A DNA stretch of 64,000 bases from Lepas anatifera (lineage: Eukaryota > Arthropoda > Thecostraca > Lepadidae). A program made the translations under genes and the position numbers. Below the pieces are notes generated by a model. That model was not told the origin of the DNA. It worked only from the letters and a program-made list of their open reading frames with translations, and did no database searches. Positions 11,601 through 18,525 of this stretch are shown one piece after another. The stretch is from NCBI GenBank assembly GCA_034440635.1, contig JAOTON010002234.1, positions 845,001 through 909,000 on the forward strand. Reading direction: 5' to 3'. Every line of letters starts with the position of its first letter. Position 1 is the first letter of the stretch.

Positions 11601-14225
11601 CTGCTGCACCGCCGGTTGCCCCGTCCGCAGGTCTCTGCCGCTGAGGCTCGTACCTTCGACAAGGTGGTGTTCGACAAACCCGTGCGGGAGCAGGTTCTGT
11701 GGCCTCCCCACTGCGTGCAACACTCCTGGGGCTCAGAGCTCCACCCCGACCTCAAGGTTAGTAGCTTCTCCGCTCACATGGTGATCAGTTTGTGTCTGCT
11801 TTGTTCCTTTTGTCATGATGTATTCGTTTTGTCATGGTGACGTCGTGTGATGATGACGTCAGTTGGTGTGTTCACCGGTGGTTGGACGCTGCGTGAGACA
11901 GGTCGATGCACTGTATTCAGGTCCTGAGTGGTGCGCTGTGGGTGAAGAAGGGCATGGACCGGGAGATTGACTCGTACTCGGCCTTCTTCGACAACGGCCG
12001 AGTGGCGGAGACGGGCCTGCGGGGACAGCTGCAGGAGCGGGGCGTCACCGACGTCTACGTCTGTGGACTGGCCACCGACGTCTGTGTCGGTAGGAACCCT
12101 CAACCAGCCCTGCTGGGAGGTCGCAACTGTCTGCTGGCATAGCGGACGATGTGTGTGATACAGATTATGTCTGGGGCGAGGGTCTCTAGCGTGTCAATGT
12201 ATTGAATCCCGCCTGAAAAGTAAAACCAGAGTATGTTTGCGCCTCTAGGTAGAGCAGGGGTGTAGCCAGGGTTTCACTCAGGGGGGCCCGCGACAGCGCC
12301 AAAGGGCCCTGATGGGAAAGGCCCCGCTTGGTACAGAACGCTCAGGCCTTCCCTCAGAGGGGAGGGGCGGCTGTCCCTGCCGCCCCCCCCCTTGGCTACG
12401 CCCCTGAGGTAGAGGATGAATTGCAAATTTCTATCTTTGAAGGCAGAGCTGAGATTTAAATTTTTGAAGGCGAATTCATCAGGCTCTCCATGCTCGTTCT
12501 GTGTAGTAGAGAAAATGGAGATAGCCACATGTTTCTCAAGCTGGGCAATAGGCGCATGTTTGGAGGGGTGAATGTAACTGGCTGCAGGGGTGGAGCGGTT
12601 TAAATTGAATGCTTGGAGGGGTGAATTTAGCTTCAGGTATGTGACGAGCTCTGTACGTGCTGCCCTGTCAGCTGCCACGGCGGCGCACGCACTGGAGGAG
12701 GGCTTCCGGACGGTGATGGTGGAGGACGCGTGCCGGGGCGTCAGCGCCGACGACATCGCAGCCGTGAAGCGCAGCTTCACCGGTCAGCACGGCGTCGTTG
12801 TCGACGCTGCAGAGGTCAGCTCACGCGCTCCGTCGCGGTCGGCTCCTACCTCTGACCAGCAGCTTGTTTTCAGGAAATGTCCCATGTCAGAGAGAAGGGA
12901 GCTGGGAGGAAACGGCCTATAACTGAACAGGTGGCATTACGTGCCCCCTTCCCGTCTCTCCAGCTTTGTGGCTCCAAGAGGACAATTTTCTTAAACTGTG
13001 TTTTTTTTACGAAATTTGGGATGTTTCCATAAAGTGCCTTCTCATTTCGCCTTTTCCGTAATATTATTTAGCCTTTTTGTTCGAAGACGAGTTACATATT
13101 GCATATGTAGCAAAACTTAAAAGTAAAGCAGGTTCATTAAATTTGCAAATCCCCCTCCCCTGGTGAAACCTTAGCCTGTGACCTCTACTGACGCCACTTA
13201 AGAGCCGGAAAATCACGTGACAATAACTTTACCCAAACCTCGTGTTTTGCTTTCGAAACTATGCCGAATCTCTGGTCATTTATCAGGCTATATTCACGTC
13301 AAATGGGCCGTATCTTGGGATAATTCGAGCATATAAATACTTCAGTAGTGTCCGAAACCTTCTATTATTGTGTTATAAAGACCAGATTTTGACAGGTTAA
13401 TGGTGATTGTATCTATCGAAGATTTTCAATGATAGCCCCTTAGAGCGTTTGCAAAGCCCACGGAATGTGAAGCTTCCTGCTTAAAAAAGTAAAAACTCGA
13501 ATAATCGAAGCTCTATAATCATGTTCGCGAATATTGCCAAAATTGGGTTTGAATTTCGATTGGGGGATATCGGTTCAGGTATGCGGGAAATTAGGGGCTA
13601 CCACCCTTGAGGTTTTTATCTCTCGGGCATCAACTTTCAAGTAGAACAAACAACAGACAAGACAAAACCGGTAAAGCGCCCTGATTGGAGCTACTCTGAG
13701 AAATACTGTTACGCGGCGCTCTGTGCATTTCGTCGTGTGGTTCTGAAATAGCCCCCCGTTCTTTGTTCACATATGTGAGGCAATGCTTCAACTGTGTATT
13801 CACTCTATCATACCCAGCGCCTCATAGAGTGTCGTAAGTAAGTCGAATCAAGCTCTCCCTCTCGTATATTTTTTCCTGTGGATGCTGATTCTTCCTCTGG
13901 TCTTGGTCCGTTTCCTCCCAACAGATGGCCGCGATGGTTTGTGGATCGTGACCGCCGTCCTGAGATGACCTTTGACCTTGTTCCGTGTCCTCTGACAGGT
14001 GGCCGCGATGGTTGCGGGTCGTGACCGCCGTCCTGAGATGACCTTTGACCTTGTTCCGTGTCCTCTGACAGGTGGCCGCGATGGTTGCGGGTCGTGACCG
14101 CCGTCCTGAGATGACCTTTGACCTTGTTCCGTGTCCTCTGACAGGTGGCCGCTATGGTTGTGGGTCGTGACCGCCGTCCTGAGATGGCGCTGAAACTTGC
14201 TCTGGACTTGGCCTCTCAGAAGTGA
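5524..14225 (+). CDS. Naam: Nicotinamidase with N-terminal EF-hand region (8 recognised exons, 5' end open)
   Basis: Nicotinamidase hydrolyses nicotinamide to nicotinic acid and ammonia, feeding NAD salvage in invertebrates. Exons recognised are 5524-5653, 6523-6579, 8956-9060, 9415-9549, 11631-11756, 11921-12089, 12672-12814 and 14145-14225. Every junction has GT/AG sites and compatible phases. Exons 1-2 encode EF-hand sequence, including a canonical loop DKNEDGFIDREE that spans the exon 1/2 junction. Exons 3-8 form the isochorismatase-like catalytic domain: VVDVQNDF (catalytic Asp), DWHPADH (metal-binding Asp/His/His), WPPHCVQ, VKKG (likely catalytic Lys), and GLATDVCV (nucleophile Cys), ending at GRDRRPEM and a TGA stop. 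EF-hand plus nicotinamidase is the known architecture of Drosophila Naam. The N-terminus before the first loop was not found. Introns hold a SINE, a hAT MITE and several tandem arrays. Confidence 0.92.
5786..6058 (+). mobile_element. hAT-like MITE fragment (GGCGGATCCAGG end)
   Basis: It begins TAGGCGGATCCAGGATGGCC, an end motif typical of hAT-type MITEs. Its interior (GACCAGGGGGCGCCACTTT, GGCACCGAGGGTCGATAGG) matches the reverse complement of 62500-62727. The far end is decayed and no target duplication was found. It sits in intron 1 of the nicotinamidase gene. Confidence 0.65.
6523..6579 (+). CDS. Naam: Nicotinamidase exon 2: second EF-hand loop and helix
   Basis: This 57-nt, 19-codon exon encodes DGFIDREEFKTCWSKWITV. 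Joined to FDKNE of exon 1 it gives a perfect 12-residue EF-hand loop (D1, N3, D5, G6, I8, E12). The acceptor is CCGTGCCCAG at 6513-6522 and the donor GTGAGT at 6580. Its last 39 nt and the donor are repeated in tandem downstream. Confidence 0.85.
6541..6740 (+). repeat. Tandem duplication of the exon 2 end with its splice donor (4 copies, ~50 bp)
   Basis: Copies start with GAGGAGTT at 6541, 6591, 6639 and 6690. Each runs through a version of the coding sequence EEFKTCWSKWIT and into a donor (GTGAGTACC, GTGAGTACG, GTGAGTACC, GTGAGAACC). Copy 4 stays closest to the true exon end (EEFKTCWSKWITV is restored), while copies 2 and 3 have diverged. Four consecutive candidate donors therefore follow a single acceptor. 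Confidence 0.85.
7565..7751 (-). mobile_element. tRNA-derived SINE (about 185 bp)
   Basis: Read on -, it starts GGGGATGAGGTGGCTTAGTG, with a pol III A box (TGGCTTAGTGG) and a good B box (GGTTCAAGTCC) at tRNA spacing. A tRNA-unrelated body follows and ends near TGGTGCGTCGTTAAACCCC before an A/T-rich tail. The intact A and B boxes suggest a relatively young insertion. It lies in intron 2 of the nicotinamidase gene. The tRNA head may be Leu, Ser or Arg type; I cannot decide. Confidence 0.8.
8406..8950 (+). repeat. Degenerate ~21-bp minisatellite running up to exon 3
   Basis: Variants of GGTTTATAATGCGGGGACGG recur more than twenty times with length drift (for example at 8550, 8591, 8694, 8745 and 8878). 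The array fills the end of intron 2 and stops about 5 bp before the exon 3 acceptor CAG at 8953-8955. It is non-coding. The TATAATGCGG core repeats on one strand only. Confidence 0.75.
8956..9060 (+). CDS. Naam: Nicotinamidase exon 3: start of catalytic domain
   Basis: This 105-nt, phase-0 exon encodes VVRPVTALIVVDVQNDFISG and continues to PAGHKGEE. VVDVQNDF is the family signature carrying the catalytic aspartate. The acceptor is TGTTGCCAG and the donor GTGAGC after GAGGAG. Confidence 0.92.
9415..9549 (+). CDS. Naam: Nicotinamidase exon 4: metal-binding segment
   Basis: This 135-nt, phase-0 exon encodes VVPVVNSMLEQVKFDVVAYS followed by LDWHPADHLSF. The DWHPADH stretch supplies the Asp and two His ligands of the active-site metal in nicotinamidases. 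The acceptor is GCGCTGCAG and the donor GTGAGA. Confidence 0.92.
9550..11630. other. Long intron 4 of the nicotinamidase gene
   Basis: About 2.1 kb with no additional exon, RNA gene or clear transposon recognised. Short frames within it lack family resemblance. Confidence 0.5.
11631..11756 (+). CDS. Naam: Nicotinamidase exon 5: WPPHC segment
   Basis: This 126-nt, phase-0 exon encodes a segment with FDKPVREQVLWPPHCVQHSW then GSELHPDLK. The WP-x-HC-x-Q-x-SWG-x-E-LH pattern is typical of invertebrate and fungal nicotinamidases. The acceptor is CCGTCCGCAG and the donor GTTAGT. Confidence 0.92.
11921..12089 (+). CDS. Naam: Nicotinamidase exon 6: catalytic Lys and nucleophile Cys
   Basis: This 169-nt exon ends in phase 1. 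VKKGMDREIDSYSAFFDN carries the likely catalytic lysine and a conserved SYSAFFDN; VYVCGLATDVCV carries the nucleophilic cysteine. The acceptor is TGTATTCAG and the donor GTAGGA. Asp (exon 3), Lys and Cys of the triad are all present, so the enzyme is predicted to be active. Confidence 0.93.
12247..12414 (+). mobile_element. hAT-type MITE (152 bp) with 8-bp target duplication
   Basis: The element at 12255-12406 begins CAGGGGTGTAGCCAGGG and ends CCTTGGCTACGCCCCTG, forming terminal inverted repeats. It is flanked on both sides by AGGTAGAG (12247-12254 and 12407-12414). An 8-bp duplication with CAGGGG termini is diagnostic of the hAT superfamily. It has no coding capacity, lies in intron 6 of the nicotinamidase gene, and is related in its ends to the element at 36135. 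Confidence 0.93.
12672..12814 (+). CDS. Naam: Nicotinamidase exon 7
   Basis: The acceptor GCCCTGTCAG (ending 12671) gives phase 1 and joins exactly to exon 6, yielding ATDVCVAATAAHALEEGF. The exon continues with RTVMVEDACRGVSADDI and GQHGVVVDAAE before a donor GTCAGC. An open frame extends upstream to 12590, but using the AG near 12636 would break the phase, so this internal acceptor is preferred. Confidence 0.88.
12815..13924. other. Intron 7 of the nicotinamidase gene
   Basis: About 1.1 kb with no exon or recognisable repeat until the 73-bp array begins at 13925. Confidence 0.6.
13925..14188 (+). repeat. 73-bp tandem duplication of the last-exon acceptor and coding start (4 copies)
   Basis: Copies start at 13925, 13999, 14072 and 14145, periods 74, 73 and 73 bp. 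Each has a pyrimidine-rich stretch, an AG acceptor (CCAACAG, then CTCTGACAG three times), and the coding start GTGGCCGCGATGGTT through GACCGCCGTCCTGAGATG. Copies 1-3 then run into ACCTTTGACCTTGTTCCG and the next acceptor; copy 4 continues into the coding sequence that ends at the TGA. Copy 1 carries an extra base that breaks its frame; copies 2 and 3 stay open for one unit before stopping. Confidence 0.92.
14145..14225 (+). CDS. Naam: Nicotinamidase exon 8: C-terminus and stop
   Basis: These 27 codons encode VAAMVVGRDRRPEM, then ALKLALDLASQK and a TGA stop at 14223-14225. GRDRRPE near the C-terminus is characteristic of animal nicotinamidases. Phase 0 joins directly to exon 7. This copy of the 73-bp unit is chosen as the functional one because only it continues into a plausible C-terminus, although copies 2 and 3 would encode the same first 14 residues but one. 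Confidence 0.88.
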   Translation: MAAMVVGRDRRPEMALKLALDLASQK

Positions 14226-17122
14226 ACTCCCATGCGCTGGTGTGCCGAAGAGAACCTCCCACGCGACGCTGGAGCCTGGCGAGGTCACGCGGAGATGTTT
14301 AAGCAACTGTACTTAGCTGGTGTGCCCGAGAGAAACCGTAGTCTGCTTTTTTAAGGGTCAGAAATGTGGACAGGGTGACTGCGTGGATGCATGGGTTTCC
14401 CGAAGTAGCCTCGTCCCTTAAATGAACTATATGCTGAAGAACGCTTCTGTCTGCTTTCAGTATATTCAAAAACATCGTGAAATTGGTTGTAACTTCTTGG
14501 GGCGACACATTTAAATAGTGGTTCAGAACATTAAAGTAGGCATTGGTGGTCATTTGGCCCTCGTTCACACATCGACCTGCCTCTGCCTGCTTTCGCAAGC
14601 GAACTTGGCAGCGCTAAATGGTTTCCTTTGCTGACTTATGGTTGAATACAGTGCTTCTTGTAAACTGTTGGGTAAGTATGATGGGCTGTTTGACCTTGAG
14701 AGCGCAGAGATCGGAGTCTGGCAGCGAACCTGGGCGGCGCCTGCATTAGGTGCATGCGGGTATCACCCCTTTGTAGATTGTGTGCTTCATTCACAACTCG
14801 GGAATATGTTTCCACTGTAAAGCTATACAAGGTTCCTACTTCACTTGGTCAGAGTCAATTTTATTTTCATTTGATGTCTTATTGGACATAGGATTTCTTC
14901 TTTTTGCCGTAGAAAACTTCATAGTTTGTGCTCTGACAGGTTGTATTGTTTGATGCAACTAGTCGTCAGAGGTTATAGAAACATTCTATTATCCGTCCAC
15001 TTGCTATCGCAAAAAAATTGACTAGTGTGCGATGCCTTAGTGTTAGGAGCATCGATTGGTTTTTTGCATATCATTCCTTGTGCAGTTACGTAATGCACGG
15101 ACGCGCGAGTACTGGATGTGGGCCCGTAGCTGGAAAATTTAGAATGATGTGTTCGGATACTTTTCTTACAGCGGATATTTCGCGGTCCTTTGTATATTGC
15201 GCTCCTAGCTTTGAATAATTGTTACATTTTAGAGCCCTGGCGAATTCCCTCCTTTTGTGGAAAGGCACTACGGAGAGGTTGCGTCTCGGGTCCCAGAGGC
15301 AGCGGCTGACGGTACAGGACGCTGCGCGCGCAGAACCTTGTGTCAGGTGCGTCGCTGGTCGCGGGAGCAGCAGTACAGATAATACGTTTACAGAGAGGAT
15401 AGTTCTGGTACGCAAACTTCCCATTTATTCACAACATAGCCAAAAATTATTTCGTGGAAAAATCAATGCTTACATTGCCTCAGGGCATTGCGTTTTTAGC
15501 GTGGCGAAACACAGAGCTAGCCGGCATTGTCCTGGGAAGGGTGAATTTGGCAGGAAAGTTCTTGCGCAGCCTCAGGGGTGCCGGCTGTTAGCACGAGGCA
15601 GTCAGGCAGTACTTCCCACGGGACTGGGATCAGTACGGTGTGTATCCTGAAAAAGACAATGCCGGGTACAAATACAGACATTCACGAACGCATAGGTTCT
15701 AAGTTCTACGGACTTTTTTGAATCAGGGTGTATTTTAAAGTGTTATGACACTGTGGTGCCTTTGGTCTGCTTTTTACGCATTATTTGAGAAACCAGCTCA
15801 TTGGAACGATAAACTTAAGCTGTGAACGTCCGAAAAGCCCTGTCCGGAATTTTTCGTGAGGGGTGTTCCTGAGCTACCACGATGACCTATTATTCATTTC
15901 CTCTCTATTTTTTATTTACGTTATCCTGTGCACCGGTTTTTGGTTTCTCAGAAGGAACGCTACTATCACGCTCTCTATAGGTCTGCCATGAAAGGGTGAA
16001 GCTGGTCAGAAGCCGACACCTTTTCCTTTTTGTCGTTACATTTACTCCTTTTACAACTCCAATGAGAAAAAAAGTATGCAAAGGACAACTGTGATACGGG
16101 GTTTGTTCCCGTGGCTCCTCCAGTCTCCTGAGAGAGAATCGTCCACTCGAATTTTCTTTAGATGCTTCCGTCCAGTAGCCTTTACAGCGCTGGGAAGAGT
16201 TTTGAGGAGGTTGGGGGCAGCCACGAGAACAGGCCCCAGGTAAGCTTGTTTCGCCTGGGGGTATGATTCAACATTCACGTGTACTTATTCTTGCTCAGGA
16301 ACATTCAAGAGGAGCCAGTCTATGTACCATGGTCATGGAATCGTCCGTAATGTACTTATTGTATTGTGAACAGGCAGAAGTCCTTCGGTCTCGAGCTGGG
16401 GTGTGAGAATGTCCAGTCTTGCCATTGCTTATTAGATGGCTCAGCTTGTAGTCTGGTCTGTTTTGTACCGGCTGCTTCAACCTAAGTGGTGCAACTTTTC
16501 ATCATATGATTGGTGATAAGATGATTACTTAGCGCTGTTCCGTGTCCCGCTGCAGAGCTAACACTTTCTTGCAACGGTGCAATAATAATGGTGAAATGCA
16601 GCGTATCAACTCCCTGGTGCTTGCAATGTGGAACTCCGTCACTCTTCACCCTTATATACTTGGTAATGAGTGTTCCTGTTATCGACATATTCTGCGGAGC
16701 CGTATATTGTAGACATGTAATGCAACAGCCAATATATAGCTTCAAGTGCTTTTGCCGATTTATGTGGTATCTTCTTTGTATTATGAGTATCGTGAGCAGG
16801 ATCCAATGAGATAGAAAAATAATCCAGAATGCGAGAATATTTTCTTCAAAACTTTCTGACCATCAGCCCAGAATGAATTTAGTAACTCGTTCTTTAAGCG
16901 TTGTACTGCAATTTTGCGGGGAGCGACAAGATATTTAAAGTTTCGATGAGCCAGCCTAGTTTTCAATGGGCTGGTCTACAACAGCATATGACGGCATATA
17001 CAGGTCTCTTATTACAATGGCGGGGGCTTGTCTGGACGGTGGTGTTGTGGGGAAGAAAACGCATCCTGGGTGTCTGGAAAGTGACGTTTCCGACAGCACC
17101 GTTACTGCATCGTCGATGCTAG

Positions 17123-17124
<2 letters not shown>
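14226..17124. other. Intergenic DNA without recognisable genes
   Basis: About 2.9 kb downstream of the nicotinamidase stop. Several open frames of 60-143 codons occur but have no family resemblance, no splice support and unusual composition. The nicotinamidase 3' UTR should begin here, but I saw no clear polyadenylation signal close to the stop. Confidence 0.5.

Positions 17125-17169
<45 letters not shown>
17125..17169. repeat. (GA)n microsatellite
   Basis: About 45 bp of uninterrupted GA dinucleotides between GATC and CACGTG. Confidence 0.97.
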
Positions 17170-17829
17170 ACGTGTGTTATCTCGGCCACCCTGGATCCTC
17201 CTCCCATCGACGTTGAGCTCTCTCTCCCTATCAAAAGTGGTCGGACGTAGCGGTAGAAGCAATGCTTAACAAGCTGGTGCAATATTAATGCAATGCACTT
17301 CAATGTCGTTTTTCATCAAAATTGGTTGAGCTATTGAGGTTATATTGAAAATTCTGGACCGAAAGGCCCTCCGAATCCAAACGATGACGGAAAGCAGTGA
17401 CCTTTTCGGCACCTGTCCTCGTCTTTTGCGCGAGACCTGTCCTGTCCTTATTGTCACCTGTCCTTATTACTACTGAGCCCTGGCTGAAAACAGCGTGATC
17501 TTTGTGGCAACCTGAACTGTTTCTGCTGGACACATACGGAGAGGTTATACGACACTGGAGGAGTCTATCGTACGCCTCCGCGACAGGCACGGTTTTTTAC
17601 CCGGTTCGATAACAATCGTCCTATATCAATTTAGTCCGACCATTCCATTTTGTACTAGCATATCTTATCTTTTCCTAATGGAGTCATATAACTGGGGTCA
17701 CACGGGTGAGGCAGGGCACTCCTGCACCACTTATTAAACGGGTAGTGGGATTAAAAATATATATTACGGAACTGGCATGGACTTGAAGTTGAGCCAACAT
17801 AATGTACATACATACATGTACATACATAC

Positions 17830-17990
17830 TATAAACACGGTGGGCAGTGCCGCTGTAGCTGAAGGCGGCACGGACCACTGTGGGAGGTCCCTGGATCGAA
17901 CCTGACCTCTGGCGACATTTCCCCGACCACCTCCAACCCAGGAGATGGCAGTACACTGAATATTATCTGCTGGACTGGGGACTGAAGCTT
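17830..17990 (+). mobile_element. Probable tRNA-derived SINE fragment
   Basis: GCCGCTGTAGCTGAAGGCGG resembles an A box (TAGCTGAAGGCGG), and about 35 bp later GGATCGAACCT resembles a B box. The spacing matches a tRNA promoter. The downstream body (CACCTCCAACCCAGGAG onward) is not tRNA-like. No clear ends or target duplication were found, so the call is tentative. Confidence 0.45.
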
Positions 17991-18525
17991 GCCTATAAAC
18001 ACTCTTGCTATTCTGGGCATGAGCTTGATCGGCCTTTAAACTCCGAGGGCACGGCCTCGCCACATATCGCCGGAGCTGTCCCCTGTCCTGCCGGGCCCGA
18101 GAAAATGTAATCTTCTCTGACGGTTGCCTCATAAATCAAATGTAAGCTAAAAACATAAACATATATGAATGTCCAAACCGCATTATTATTTGATACCCTG
18201 CAAAGGCGGGACTGAGCACCAATCAGAATGCAGAGTAAAAATCATGTATTGATCCAGCCGACTACTTTTCGTTTAATCACTCAGCGTTTATGTTTAATTT
18301 TCGCGATCAAGCCCTGTATATCGTAGTGATATATTTTGTATGCTGTACCTAAAATTCCATGATACCCTGGCCCATGAAAAACGTCGTAACGTAATTCCGT
18401 ACCGCAGCCTTAGTCAAAAACAAACCAAGCCTAGCGTAGGCCATCTCCGCTTTCGCATATGGATGCGGGGTAATCCCGCCGGTACCCTCCAGGACGGCGG
18501 GGTATGGAGATGAGATGGTGTACCG

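Noticed and set aside
12590..12671. Use of the upstream part of the open frame at 12590 as part of nicotinamidase exon 7
   Set aside because: The AG near 12636 gives the wrong phase and an early stop; the acceptor ending at 12671 restores both phase and family similarity (ATDVCVAATAAHALEEGF).
13925..14188. A CRISPR-like repeat array
   Set aside because: This is eukaryotic DNA, the units are directly adjacent with no unique spacers, and they copy an exon edge.
13848..14306. A 152-codon minus-strand frame with repeated RGHGTRSK-type segments as a gene
   Set aside because: It is the antisense shadow of the 73-bp array that duplicates the last nicotinamidase exon.
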